NCBI RefSeq assembly: GCF_002858745.1
Contig: NZ_PJRO01000003.1
Location: forward strand, 186,001 to 250,000
Length of the DNA: 64,000 bases
Reading direction: 5' to 3'
Source: Mesorhizobium loti
GTDB taxonomy: Bacteria; Pseudomonadota; Alphaproteobacteria; Rhizobiales; Rhizobiaceae
Made by a program: the position numbers and the translations under genes. Positions 1 to 8,032 of this stretch are shown here, in pieces. The notes beneath the pieces are model-generated. The model was not told the origin of the DNA. It ran no database searches and saw only the letters and a list, made by a program, of their open reading frames with translations. Numbering within the stretch: position 1 is the stretch's first letter; every line of letters starts with the position of its first letter.

Positions 1-89
1 TTTTCGTCGGCGGTCCAGCCGAAGACATTGCCGCCCAGCACGAGCGGCGCGATTTCGAGGTCGGTACGACCGAGCAGACGTCTGTCCAA
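1..89 (-). CDS. Aldo/keto reductase, N-terminal fragment (cut by window edge)
   Basis: Reading the minus strand from a TTG at 89 gives a start like (M)DRRLLGRTDLEIAPLVLGG, typical of the first beta strand of aldo/keto reductases (LGRTxLxVxxLxLGG), which reduce aldehydes or ketones with NADPH. A GGGAG Shine-Dalgarno sits 7-8 nt upstream of the TTG, and no ATG or GTG lies nearby in frame, so TTG is the likely start. Only about 29 residues are inside the window; the rest runs off the left edge, so subfamily and substrate cannot be judged. Confidence 0.75.
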   Translation of the reverse strand, partial: MDRRLLGRTDLEIAPLVLGGNVFGWTADE

Positions 90-105
90 GATTGATCTCC
101 CTAAA

Positions 106-206
106 GCAATTCCAGGAAAAATGCGTAGCGGTTTTCCGACCCGGAATTGCGCAAAAAACAAAGAATTAGAGCGTTCCCGCGTTTCCGAAAAAACGGAAAC
201 GCTCTA
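106..206 (+). repeat. Intergenic two-hairpin palindromic element, type A, copy 1
   Basis: Hairpin 1 has arms GCAATTCC/GGAATTGC around a core resembling aaaatgcgtagcggttttcc. Hairpin 2 has arms GAGCGTTCC-like and GGAAACGCTC. The same layout recurs at 7941-8032, 12122-12211, 21485-21590 and 31479-31580. It fills the gap between the aldo/keto reductase start and the 3' end of the chaC-like gene. It is probably transcribed and folded, but function is unknown. Confidence 0.85.
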
Positions 207-243
207 ATGCCGGCAGGCGCCGGTCCCAGCAGGAAGCTAGGGA

Positions 244-798
244 CTATCGCGCAGGGTTCAATGGGCCAGAAGTGTTTTCAGGCGGAACGATCAACCGCGC
301 AACCGCTTCCAGCCAGTGGTCGCGAATGCCAAGCGCTTCCAGGTGCTGGATGGTGTTGAGCACGTAGTCCTCATTGACGCCGGACTGGCCGACAGCGCCG
401 CGCACGACGGCTGCCGCTTCCGCCTCGCCGAGTGCGCCGGCATATTGCTCGTGGTCACGATCGGCGACATAGGTCACCGCTTCTACCATGCGGCCATCCT
501 CCAGCGCTGCCTTCACCCAGCGTTCGAGATAGACGTTGGTCACCAGTTCCCGCTCGCGCAGATAGGCAATGACCTCGTCGCGCAACTCGCCAGGCACCCG
601 AAAGGCCAGCCCGATGCAAGAACCGCCGCGGTCGAGGCCGAGCACCAGCCCCGGCCTCTCGCGTGTGCCACGGTGGACAAAGGAATAGACGCAGAGCGAG
701 CGCCGGTAGCCATGCAGGCGCGCCTTTTGCGTCTCGACATGCGCGAAACCGGGGCGCCAGATCAGTGAACCGTAGCCAAAAACCCAAAAATCGCCCAT
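244..798 (-). CDS. ChaC-type gamma-glutamylcyclotransferase
   Basis: 184-residue protein beginning MGDFWVFGYGSLIWRPGF. The YGSLIW motif is the hallmark of ChaC/GGCT-fold enzymes, which release 5-oxoproline from gamma-glutamyl peptides, in ChaC proteins from glutathione; cytosolic. The conserved acidic region (RERELVTNVY) and the C-terminal helix (DYVLNTIQHLEALGI) also fit the family, as does the length. The frame stays open upstream to 855, but that extension runs into the palindromic element at 811-913, so the ATG at 798 is chosen. It is alone on its strand, flanked by repeats. Family assignment is firm; glutathione as substrate is inferred from the family. Confidence 0.88.
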   Translation of the reverse strand: MGDFWVFGYGSLIWRPGFAHVETQKARLHGYRRSLCVYSFVHRGTRERPGLVLGLDRGGSCIGLAFRVPGELRDEVIAYLRERELVTNVYLERWVKAALEDGRMVEAVTYVADRDHEQYAGALGEAEAAAVVRGAVGQSGVNEDYVLNTIQHLEALGIRDHWLEAVARLIVPPENTSGPLNPAR

Positions 799-810
799 AT
801 CGCCAAGCCT

Positions 811-913
811 AAAGCATGATCCCAGAAGGTCGCAGACTTTTTGGACAAAGATCATGCGACAAGCAAAGACATAGGGCGGAATGCCGTTTCATTTTCATCG
901 CATTACCGCCCTA
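811..913 (+). repeat. Intergenic palindromic element, type B
   Basis: Two inverted repeats in series: GCATGATC (814-821) with GATCATGC (850-857), then TAGGGCGG near 872 with CCGCCCTA near 906. The inner segment gcagactttttggac recurs in reverse orientation inside the hybrid element at 34586-34724. It separates the divergent chaC-like and DUF2125 genes. Confidence 0.75.
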
Positions 914-996
914 AGCAGGCATAATCGTCCGCACCAAATCATTTCGACCGGGATGGTCGCCATTCCAGTTCTTTCTGCGTTATCGAGGGCCACAGC

Positions 997-1995
997 ATGA
1001 CGTCAAGTGACCAGACCAAGCCAAAACGTCGGCGCTGGCTGCCAAGGCTGATCCTGGCCCTGCTTGTTCTGTTCGGCCTTTACAGCGCCGGCTGGTATTG
1101 GCTGGCCGGGCGCGTCAGGAGCGATGCAACGAACACCGTTGCCGCATTGGCAGCCAAGGGCATCAACGCCGACTGCGCCAATCTGACCGTCAGCGGCTAT
1201 CCCTTGCGTTTCGTGGTCACCTGCGACGGACTTGCGTATCAGGATGATGCCAGGAACGTCGCAGCCGCAGCCGGCGGCTTGATTGCTACGGCGAGCCTTG
1301 CCCAGCCGCTGACGCCGAATGTCAATCTCGACGGGCCGCTGCGGACCTCTGTGCCGGACATGCCGCCGCTGTGGATCGACTGGGACCAGCTGGATATCAG
1401 CGGACGGCTGTGGTGGCCCTTGCCCAGCCGCGTGTCGGTGACGGCGGAAGGTTTCAACGGCCAGACCGATCCGACTGATGAAACCGATCCTGTCCAGCTG
1501 TTCAGTGTCGGCCAGTTGGCCGCCACGGCCAGCCCCAGTGGACAGGACCTTGTGCTCACCCACGACTTCACCGATCTGGAAATCGACGCCCACACCATCG
1601 GTGGCCGCGTGCTGCCGCCTTTCAGTGGCAAGGGCGACGCCACGGTGAAAAACGGTATCGTCATGCTGAGCACGCCGCCCAAAAGCCTGCGTGGTCAATC
1701 CGCCGAGATCAGGAACCTCGAACTCTCTTCCGGTGAAGCGCGCCTCGTTCTCTCAGGTCCGGTCGCGGTTGACGCCGACGGCCTGATCGACGCCACACTC
1801 AACATCAAGCTGCAGAATCCGAAGGCTGTGGCAGCTATCCTCGCCACGGCGATCCCCGAACAGGCAAACCAGATCCAGCAGGGTTTCGCCGCTCTTTCGA
1901 TGCTGGGCAACGAACCCACCATGCCGCTGAAAGTGGTGAAGGGCCGTGCCTCGCTCGGCTTCATTCCGCTCGGGATGGTCAAGCCGGTGGAGTGA
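997..1995 (+). CDS. DUF2125 domain-containing protein, membrane-anchored
   Basis: 332 residues. A basic N-terminus (KPKRRRWLPR) is followed by one hydrophobic segment at about residues 16-36, then a long presumably periplasmic domain rich in beta strands. The opening (GWYWLAGRV...), the single cysteine pair region (NADCANLTVSGYPLRF...TCDGL) and the closing GFIPLGMVKPV pattern fit DUF2125, a family of unknown function common in Rhizobiales. GAGG upstream supports the ATG at 997. It is convergent with tyrC, with a short tandem repeat between. No biochemical role is known to me. Confidence 0.8.
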   Translation: MTSSDQTKPKRRRWLPRLILALLVLFGLYSAGWYWLAGRVRSDATNTVAALAAKGINADCANLTVSGYPLRFVVTCDGLAYQDDARNVAAAAGGLIATASLAQPLTPNVNLDGPLRTSVPDMPPLWIDWDQLDISGRLWWPLPSRVSVTAEGFNGQTDPTDETDPVQLFSVGQLAATASPSGQDLVLTHDFTDLEIDAHTIGGRVLPPFSGKGDATVKNGIVMLSTPPKSLRGQSAEIRNLELSSGEARLVLSGPVAVDADGLIDATLNIKLQNPKAVAAILATAIPEQANQIQQGFAALSMLGNEPTMPLKVVKGRASLGFIPLGMVKPVE

Positions 1996-2024
1996 GTGGG
2001 GAATAGTGAGTAGAGTTGTTCTCG

Positions 2025-2056
2025 CTACCTCACTACCTCACTACCTCACTACCTCA
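2025..2056. repeat. Four tandem copies of an 8-bp unit at the 3' end of tyrC
   Basis: CTACCTCA occurs four times without interruption. Read on the minus strand, the first part of the array encodes the last residues of TyrC (SEVVR then TAG at 2043-2041); the rest lies past the stop. GAATAGTGAG (2001-2010) and CTCACTATTC on the other side of the array form a perfect 10-bp inverted repeat, so the array sits in the loop of a long hairpin between the two convergent genes. Confidence 0.9.
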
Positions 2057-2997
2057 CTATTCGCTCCCTTACCCGGGTGCTCCACCACCTGGCGCCCGAA
2101 GTCGGGAACGTCGATATCCTGGCCGGCCTGGATGATCGAACGGCGGATGGCGCGGGTGCGGGTGAACAGGTCGAACAGCTTGTCGCCATCACCCCAGCGG
2201 ATCGCTCGTTGCAGCGAGGACAGATCCTCCGAGAAGCGTGCCAGCATCTCCAGGATGGCATCCTTGTTGTGCAGGCACACGTCCCGCCACATGGTCGGAT
2301 CCGATGCGGCAAGGCGGGTGAAGTCGCGGAAACCCGACGCCGAATATTTGATGACTTCGGACTTCGTCACATTGGCCAGATCATCGGCCGTGCCGACGAT
2401 GTTGTAGGCGATGATGTGCGGCAGATGCGAGACGATGGCGAGCGTCATGTCGTGATGCTCGGGCGTCATCGTATCGATATTTGAACCGCAGCGGCGCCAG
2501 AACTCCGACAGTTTTTCCAGTGCTTCCGGGTTGGTGTCCGGCAGCGGCGTGAAGATGCACCAGCGGTTGTCGAACAGGTCCGGAAAACCGGCATCAGGAC
2601 CGGAATTCTCGGTGCCGGCCAGCGGGTGGCCGGGAATGAAATGCACGCCTTCCGGCACGAAAGGCGACATCTGCGCGACCACCGACTGCTTGGTGGAACC
2701 GACATCGGTAAGGATCGCGCCCTTCTTGAGAGCCGGTGCGATCTCCTCGGCGACAGTTCCGGAAGCACCCACAGGCACCGAGACGATGATGAGGTCGGCA
2801 TCCCGTACCGCCTCCTTCGCATCGGTCGTGTAGCTATCGCCTAGCCCCAGCTCCTCGGCGCGTTTCAGCGTTTCCGGGCGGCGGGTGGAGATGGCGATAT
2901 GGCGTGCAAGGCCTTCGCGGCGCGCCACGCGCGCCAACGAGGAACCGATCAGACCGATACCGATCAGGGCAATCTTTTCAAACAGAGGTTCGGACAT
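2041..2997 (-). CDS. tyrC: Prephenate/arogenate (cyclohexadienyl) dehydrogenase
   Basis: 318 residues. The N-terminal Rossmann fold shows IGIGLIGSSLARVAR (about residues 11-25), the dinucleotide-binding GxGxxG. The C-terminal part has the prephenate dehydrogenase signatures IPGHPLAGTENSGPDAG and MTPEHHDMTLAIVSHLPH, including the substrate-binding histidine region. It performs NAD-dependent oxidative decarboxylation in tyrosine synthesis; cytosolic. It lies 4 nt downstream of hisC on the same strand, so the two are surely co-transcribed; this pairing of tyrosine- and histidine-route genes is common in alphaproteobacteria, where HisC-type enzymes also transaminate aromatic precursors. The last codons are formed by the 8-bp tandem repeat. 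Confidence 0.93.
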   Translation of the reverse strand: MSEPLFEKIALIGIGLIGSSLARVARREGLARHIAISTRRPETLKRAEELGLGDSYTTDAKEAVRDADLIIVSVPVGASGTVAEEIAPALKKGAILTDVGSTKQSVVAQMSPFVPEGVHFIPGHPLAGTENSGPDAGFPDLFDNRWCIFTPLPDTNPEALEKLSEFWRRCGSNIDTMTPEHHDMTLAIVSHLPHIIAYNIVGTADDLANVTKSEVIKYSASGFRDFTRLAASDPTMWRDVCLHNKDAILEMLARFSEDLSSLQRAIRWGDGDKLFDLFTRTRAIRRSIIQAGQDIDVPDFGRQVVEHPGKGANSEVVR

Positions 2998-3001
2998 TTC
3001 T

Positions 3002-4111
3002 TCAGCTTTTCAGGAATTCAGCGAGTGCAGCGACCACGCCGCGATTGGCTTCTTCGGTTCCGACCGTCATCCGCAGCGCGTTGGGAAAACCGTAGCCGGC
3101 AACGCGCCGCAGAATATAGCCTCGCTCACACAAATATTCGTCCGCCACCGGCGCCGCGTGTTTCCGGTCGTCCGGGAAATGGATCAGGATGAAATTGCCG
3201 ACGCTGGGAGTCACGCGCAGACCGAGCCGGTTCAGCTCCTCGGTCAGCCACGGCACCCAGGTCTCATTGTGCTGCACCGAACGCTCGACATGGGCGCGGT
3301 CGCGTATCGCCGCCTCGCCCGCGGCAATGGCGGTGGCGCTGACGTTGAAGGGGTCGCGGACACGCTCAAGTGCGTCGACGACATGCGCCGGCGCATAGGA
3401 CCAGCCGATGCGCGCGCCGCCAAGGCCGTGCACCTTGGAGAAGGTGCGTGTCATCACGACATTCTCGTTGCTCGCGACCAGCTCGACGCCGGCCTCATAG
3501 TCGTTGCGGCGCACGAACTCGGCATAAGCGGCATCCAGCACCAGAAGCACGTTCTTCGGCAGGCCCGCATGCAGGCGCCGCACTTCCTCGAAGGCAATGT
3601 AGGTGCCGGTCGGATTGTTCGGATTGGCCAGGAACACCATCCTCGTGCGTGGTGTGACGGCCGCCAGTATGGCGTCAACGTCGACAAGCTCGCCCGCTTC
3701 CTTCGCCACCACCGGCGTCGCGCCGGCTGCCAGGATGAAGATGCGGTAGGCCAGGAACCCGTGCTCGGTATAGATCGCCTCGTCGCCGGCGCCGAGATAG
3801 ATGCGCGCCAGCAGCCCAAGTGCCTCGTCGGAACCGTTGAAGCACTGGATATTGGCGATGTTGAGCCCATGCGTGTCGGCGATTGCCTGGCGCAGCCTGG
3901 TCGCCTGGCCGTCCGGATAGCGCTCCAGCCCGGCGGCGGCCTCCTGCGCGGCTTCGACCGCCTTGGGCGATGGTCCGAGCGGGTTTTCGTTGGCCGAGAG
4001 CTTATGGACCTTGGCGACACCATGCGCGACGCCCTTGCCCGGCACATACGCCTCGATATCCATGATACCGGCGCGGGGTTGCGGACGAAGCGGGTCGGTT
4101 GCCTTGGTCAT
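3002..4111 (-). CDS. hisC: Histidinol-phosphate aminotransferase
   Basis: 369 residues from the ATG at 4111 ([25 protein letters not shown]). Fold-type I PLP enzyme: [15 protein letters not shown] near the N-terminus, [16 protein letters not shown], and the PLP lysine in [17 protein letters not shown]. It transfers the amino group from glutamate to imidazole-acetol phosphate; related enzymes also act on phenylpyruvate and prephenate. The frame is open upstream to 4240, but that stretch is unlike the family, so the internal ATG is preferred. First gene of a hisC-tyrC operon, divergent from metA. Confidence 0.93.
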   Translation of the reverse strand: MTKATDPLRPQPRAGIMDIEAYVPGKGVAHGVAKVHKLSANENPLGPSPKAVEAAQEAAAGLERYPDGQATRLRQAIADTHGLNIANIQCFNGSDEALGLLARIYLGAGDEAIYTEHGFLAYRIFILAAGATPVVAKEAGELVDVDAILAAVTPRTRMVFLANPNNPTGTYIAFEEVRRLHAGLPKNVLLVLDAAYAEFVRRNDYEAGVELVASNENVVMTRTFSKVHGLGGARIGWSYAPAHVVDALERVRDPFNVSATAIAAGEAAIRDRAHVERSVQHNETWVPWLTEELNRLGLRVTPSVGNFILIHFPDDRKHAAPVADEYLCERGYILRRVAGYGFPNALRMTVGTEEANRGVVAALAEFLKS

Positions 4112-4243
4112 GTCGAAAGGTCCGTGATTGACGCCTCCGGCCGGAGGCTTTGGCGGAAATACCGTCCGCACCGCCGAATGTCGAGGAAAACCGCAACCGC
4201 GGCGAGCCTGGCCCAGTGTTCGGGCGTCATGTTCGAGCATCGA

Positions 4244-4272
4244 TTGACGCCATCGCTTGGTCGGCGTAATAG
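4244..4272 (+). promoter_or_regulatory. Sigma-70-type promoter for metA leader
   Basis: TTGACG (4244-4249), 17-nt spacer, TAATAG (4267-4272). Transcription would begin near 4279-4280, only a few bases before the first pairing strand of the SAM-II aptamer, exactly where a riboswitch leader should start. Confidence 0.75.
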
Positions 4273-4283
4273 CAGGATATGGT

Positions 4284-4340
4284 TCCGTGGTGATTTGGCC
4301 GGTCGGCTTGCAGCCACGTTAAATAAGTCGCTAAAGGGCC
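4284..4340 (+). promoter_or_regulatory. SAM-II riboswitch aptamer upstream of metA
   Basis: The pattern ccgtggtgatttgg, then cggcttgcagccacgttaaa, then gtcgctaaagggcc matches the SAM-II (metA motif) aptamer known from alphaproteobacteria. P1 is CGTGG (4286-4290) with CCACG (4314-4318); the loop GGCC (4297-4300) can pair with GGCC (4337-4340) to form the pseudoknot; GCTAAA is the conserved 3' strand. SAM binding is expected to lower metA expression. The position directly before the methionine-synthesis gene agrees. Confidence 0.93.
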
Positions 4341-4353
4341 GTTTGCGATCCGT

Positions 4354-4391
4354 AAACCGGCTTTGCGACAGCAATGCCGGTTTTGTTTTTT
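4354..4391 (+). terminator. Intrinsic terminator of the metA leader (riboswitch expression platform)
   Basis: Stem AAACCGGC (4354-4361) with GCCGGTTT (4376-4383), 14-nt loop, then TTTTGTTTTTT through 4391. The 5' arm can instead pair with GCCGTTTGCG (4338-4347), giving ten pairs with one bulge. That alternative hairpin uses bases 4338-4340 of the SAM-II pseudoknot strand, so aptamer, antiterminator and terminator are mutually exclusive. Confidence 0.85.
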
Positions 4392-4403
4392 GGAGTTCGC
4401 AAC

Positions 4404-5327
4404 GTGCCGATCAAGATCCCCGATCAACTCCCCGCTCGTGAAGTTCTGGTCAAGGAAGGCGTGTCCATCATGGACGAGCAGACCGCCCTGCGCCAGGACA
4501 TCCGCCCCCTGCAGATCGGCCTGCTCAACCTGATGCCCAACAAGATCAGGACGGAGACGCAGTTCGCGCGGCTGATCGGCGCCACGCCGTTGCAGGTCGA
4601 ACTGACCCTGGTGCGCATCGGCAATCACAAGGCCAAGAACACGTCCGAAGAACACCTCATCACCTTCTACCAGACCTGGGAGGAGGTGAAGGATCGCAAG
4701 TTCGACGGTTTCATCATCACCGGTGCACCGGTGGAGTTGCTGCCGTTCGAGGACGTGACGTACTGGGACGAGCTCAAGCACATCCTCGACTGGACCAAGA
4801 CAAACGTCCATTCGTCATTCTTCATATGCTGGGGAGCAATGGCCGCAGCCTGGCATTTCCACCAGGTTCCGAAACATACGCTGGAGGAGAAGGCATTCGG
4901 CGTCTTCCGCCACCGCAACAATGCGCCGGCCTCCCCTTATCTCTCCGGTTTTTCGGATGACTTCGCCATTCCCGTATCGCGCTGGACCGAGGTGCGGGCT
5001 GCCGACATCCCTGCGGGTTCCGGCCTTGAGTTGCTGATGGATTCAGAAGAGACAGGCCCGAGCCTGCTCGCCGAGCAGACCGGCAACAGGCTCTATATGT
5101 TCAACCACATCGAATACGACTCGACATCGCTCAAGGACGAATATGACCGCGACGTCAATGCCGGCGTATCGATCGCGGTGCCGCATGAATATTATCCAGA
5201 CGACGATCCCAAGCGTCCGCCGCTCAATCGCTGGCGCTCGCACGCCCATCTGCTGTTCGGCAACTGGATCAACAGCGTCTACCAGACCACGGCCTACGAT
5301 TCCGAAAATATCGGCAAGGAACGCTAG
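4404..5327 (+). CDS. metA: Homoserine O-acetyltransferase, MetA family
   Basis: 307 residues from a GTG at 4404 ([15 protein letters not shown], the family's standard start), with GGAG about 8 nt upstream. It acylates homoserine as the first committed step of methionine synthesis. Cys142 in [10 protein letters not shown] is the catalytic nucleophile, and FNHIEYD carries the catalytic His and Glu. Residue 111 is Glu ([11 protein letters not shown]); in this family Glu111 goes with acetyl-CoA use (Bacillus cereus type) and Gly111 with succinyl-CoA use (E. coli type), so acetyl is inferred. Controlled by the upstream SAM-II leader. An ATG further upstream (4374) lies inside the terminator and is rejected. 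Confidence 0.94.
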   Translation: MPIKIPDQLPAREVLVKEGVSIMDEQTALRQDIRPLQIGLLNLMPNKIRTETQFARLIGATPLQVELTLVRIGNHKAKNTSEEHLITFYQTWEEVKDRKFDGFIITGAPVELLPFEDVTYWDELKHILDWTKTNVHSSFFICWGAMAAAWHFHQVPKHTLEEKAFGVFRHRNNAPASPYLSGFSDDFAIPVSRWTEVRAADIPAGSGLELLMDSEETGPSLLAEQTGNRLYMFNHIEYDSTSLKDEYDRDVNAGVSIAVPHEYYPDDDPKRPPLNRWRSHAHLLFGNWINSVYQTTAYDSENIGKER

Positions 5328-5328
5328 C

Positions 5329-6195
5329 CTACGCCGCGGCGGCGCGGTGTTCGCGGAAGGCGCACGCGATGGTGCGCAATGCGTCGCGTGACCGCTGGTC
5401 GGTCAGCGTCGAGTGCAGCACGATCTCCGAAGACGGCAGTGGCGGCAGGCTGAACTTGCGGCTCACTTCGATGGTCCCGATCGGCGCAAGCCGCTCGGAG
5501 AACACGGCCATGGCAAGCCCTGCCGACACCGCCGCCATGACCACAGACGAGCCGCCGCCCAGGAACACCTCCGTCCACGAAATGCCGGCATCATCAAGCG
5601 CGTGGGTGCCGATGTCGCGCACGCCGCATGCCGGTGACAGTGCGGCTAGCCGCACCGGCTCATCCGGCCGGCAGCGGAAACTGGGGGCGGCGAACCAGCC
5701 GAAATGCTCCGGCCCCAGCACCTCACCGTCGCGCCGATCGTCCTCGCGCCGCACGATCGCGGCATCGAGTTCCCCACGGTCGAATGCGTCGAGCAGATTG
5801 CGCGAATTATCGACCTGCACCTCGATGGTCAGCGCCGGATCATGTTGGTTCAGGCGTGCAAGCAGTGTCGTTACTTCCGGACCGGCGACATGGGCGGCGA
5901 TGCCCAGCGCGAAACGGCGGGCGCAGGAGGAAAGGCCGGCAACGGCACGCTCATGCGCAGCGAGAAAGTCACGCGCCGGCTGGATGAATACCGCTCCCTC
6001 TGCCGAAAGCCGCACGTGACGTGGCGTGCGCTCGATCAGCTTGCGGCCGACCTTCTCCTCGAGACGTTTGAGTTTGACACTGATCGCCGCCTGGGTTGTG
6101 CCCAATGCATCGGCAGCGCGGGTGAAGCTCTGAACATCGGCAACCATGACAAAGGCCTGCACGGCCTCGACGTCTAGTGACAACATTGTCAGCAT
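5329..6195 (-). CDS. LysR-family transcriptional regulator
   Basis: 288 residues. The N-terminal winged helix (LDVEAVQAFVMVADVQSFTRAADALGTTQAAISVKLKRLEEKVGRKL) is textbook LysR; the remaining 200 residues form the effector-binding domain. It is divergent from the MFS exporter at 6332 with a 136-bp gap, so it probably controls that gene. The stop codon lies one base from the metA stop, tail to tail. Two ATGs (6195 and 6186) are possible starts and neither has a clear Shine-Dalgarno. The inducer cannot be read from sequence. Confidence 0.9.
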   Translation of the reverse strand: MLTMLSLDVEAVQAFVMVADVQSFTRAADALGTTQAAISVKLKRLEEKVGRKLIERTPRHVRLSAEGAVFIQPARDFLAAHERAVAGLSSCARRFALGIAAHVAGPEVTTLLARLNQHDPALTIEVQVDNSRNLLDAFDRGELDAAIVRREDDRRDGEVLGPEHFGWFAAPSFRCRPDEPVRLAALSPACGVRDIGTHALDDAGISWTEVFLGGGSSVVMAAVSAGLAMAVFSERLAPIGTIEVSRKFSLPPLPSSEIVLHSTLTDQRSRDALRTIACAFREHRAAAA

Positions 6196-6331
6196 ACCAA
6201 TTTGTTATCTCTGAAATAGGTTTACATCGTATTTTCTTATGTTCAAGCTGCGACTATCTGAAACTCGAATTTCACAACGCAATTAAGCGGTGTGGGCGTG
6301 AACATCGCCTCCGCCGATGCCGGAGGTTTTG

Positions 6332-7888
6332 ATGAATACCCCCAGTAGAAACGGCCTCGTCCTGGCGGCTGTATGTCTGTCTGCCTTGATGTTCGGCCTG
6401 GAGATTTCCAGCGTGCCGGTCATCCTGCCAACGCTGGAGCGCGTGCTGCAGGCCGACTTCAAGGCCATGCAGTGGATCATGAATGCCTACACCATCGCCT
6501 GCACCACCGTGCTGATGGCAACCGGCACTTTCGCCGACCGCTTCGGCAGGAAATTTGTCTTCGCCATTACCGTCACGGCTTTCGGCCTGACCTCGCTGAT
6601 GTGCGGCCTGGCGCCCAGCACCTCGCTGCTGATTGCCGCGCGCTTCCTGCAGGGCATGGCCGGCGGCGCCATGTTCATCTGTTCCATCGCCATTCTCTCG
6701 CACCAGTTCCAGGATGGCAGGCAACGCGGCAAGGCCTTCGCCATTTGGGGCGTGATCGCCGGCATCGGACTCGGTTTCGGCCCGATCATCGGTGGCGGCA
6801 TCGTCGCCTTGTCCACTTGGCAATGGGTTTTTCTTGTCCATGCGCCGCTGGCTGTGCTCTGCCTGATTCTTACCTATGTCGGGGTCACCGAATCGCGCGA
6901 TCCGCAGGCCAAGAAGCTAGACATCCTGGGCATTGTGACGCTGAGTGCGGCCGTCTTCGGCCTTGCCTACTACATTACCCAAGCTCCCGATTTTGGCGGC
7001 TTCTTGAGCCCCGCCGCTCTCGGCATCGCGGTGGCCACAATCGTGGGCTTTGTCGCCTTCGTGCTGGTGGAACGCTATCACTCTCACCCGATGTTCGACT
7101 TCTCGGTGTTCAAGATCCGCGACTTCTCCGGCGCGATCGTCGGCTGCGTCGGCATGAACTTCAGCTACTGGCCATTCATGATCTATCTGCCGATCTATTT
7201 CGCGGTCGGGCTGGGTTATGACAGCACCAGGACGGGTCTTGCAGTGCTGGCATACACAGTGCCTTTCCTGGTGATGCCGCCCATCGCCCAGTACCTCCTG
7301 GCGCGTTTCAACGCCCGCATCGTCATCCCGCTCGGCCTGTTCACCATCGGCCTCGGCTTCATCCTGATGTGGCTGGGTTCTGCTTCCGAAGCGGCAAGCG
7401 GCCTCACCGTGCTGCCCGGCGCACTCGTTGCGGGCATTGGCCTCGGCCTCACAACGACGCCTGCCACCAACATGACGACCGGTTCGGTGCCGGCGAGCCG
7501 TGCCGGCATGGCCTCCGGCATCGACACCAGTGCCCGCCTGATCGCGCTCGCCATCAACATCGCCGTGATGGGGTTTATTCTTGTCGAAGGCATCCTGCAT
7601 GGGCTGAAGAAGGCCCTGCCGGACGCATTCGACGGCGTCAACCTCCGTGCGATTGCCGAAAAGATCGCCGCCGGCAACACCACCGCATTGCACGACGCCA
7701 GTCAGCCGAGCCTGACCGTGCCCGCGGATATCGTCCATTCCGCACTGATCGAAGGCTTCGGCTGGGTGATGCTCTACGGTGGCCTCGGCGTCTGGGTTCT
7801 GGCAGCGCTGTCCTTCGCCATCTTCGGTTCGAGTAAGGCAGGGGCCGTTTCCACATCCGAAGTGCGCGCGGAAACGCATGGTCTCTGA
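6332..7888 (+). CDS. MFS drug/proton antiporter, DHA2 (EmrB/QacA-like) family
   Basis: 518 residues from the ATG at 6332, with GGAGG 5 nt upstream (an earlier in-frame ATG at 6317 lacks one). About 14 hydrophobic helices, as in the DHA2 family. The loop motif GTFADRFGRKF between TM2 and TM3 is MFS motif A, and GLGFGPIIGGGIVALSTWQWVFLV matches antiporter motif C. Inner-membrane efflux of small lipophilic compounds is the expected role. Divergent LysR neighbour; a hairpin that looks like a terminator follows at 7903-7934. Confidence 0.9.
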   Translation: MNTPSRNGLVLAAVCLSALMFGLEISSVPVILPTLERVLQADFKAMQWIMNAYTIACTTVLMATGTFADRFGRKFVFAITVTAFGLTSLMCGLAPSTSLLIAARFLQGMAGGAMFICSIAILSHQFQDGRQRGKAFAIWGVIAGIGLGFGPIIGGGIVALSTWQWVFLVHAPLAVLCLILTYVGVTESRDPQAKKLDILGIVTLSAAVFGLAYYITQAPDFGGFLSPAALGIAVATIVGFVAFVLVERYHSHPMFDFSVFKIRDFSGAIVGCVGMNFSYWPFMIYLPIYFAVGLGYDSTRTGLAVLAYTVPFLVMPPIAQYLLARFNARIVIPLGLFTIGLGFILMWLGSASEAASGLTVLPGALVAGIGLGLTTTPATNMTTGSVPASRAGMASGIDTSARLIALAINIAVMGFILVEGILHGLKKALPDAFDGVNLRAIAEKIAAGNTTALHDASQPSLTVPADIVHSALIEGFGWVMLYGGLGVWVLAALSFAIFGSSKAGAVSTSEVRAETHGL

Positions 7889-7902
7889 CTGTGTCGCCCG
7901 AA

Positions 7903-7934
7903 AAACCGCCCTGCGATAACAGGGGCGGTTTCCG
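7903..7934 (+). terminator. Probable terminator after the MFS gene
   Basis: AACCGCCCT pairs with AGGGGCGGTT with one bulged base and an 8-nt loop, followed by a weak T-rich stretch (ttccgttctt). The downstream palindromic element starts immediately after. Confidence 0.55.
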
Positions 7935-7940
7935 TTCTTG

Positions 7941-8032
7941 GAGCGTTTCCGGTTTTTACGGAAACGCTCTGACTCTTTGTCTTACGAAATTCCGGACAGA
8001 AAACCGTTACACACTTTTCCTGGATTTGCTCT
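7941..8032 (-). repeat. Intergenic two-hairpin palindromic element, type A, copy 2
   Basis: Reverse orientation: GAGCGTTTCCG with CGGAAACGCTC (hairpin 2), then AAATTCCGG ... CCTGGATTTGCT (a decayed hairpin 1). Its outer edge (ctag at 8031-8034) supplies the TAG stop codon of the ABC exporter gene. Confidence 0.85.

Noticed and set aside
4112..4240. N-terminal extension of HisC
   Set aside because: The extra 43 residues are Arg/Pro-rich and unlike the family; the internal ATG gives the normal length.
2885..4441. 518-residue open frame on the plus strand
   Set aside because: It is antisense to hisC and the start of tyrC and shows no family motifs; hisC on the other strand is clear.
6917..7879. 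320-residue frame antisense to the MFS gene
   Set aside because: Low-complexity Asp/Glu/His/Arg composition and no hydrophobic or domain pattern; the plus strand encodes a clear transporter.
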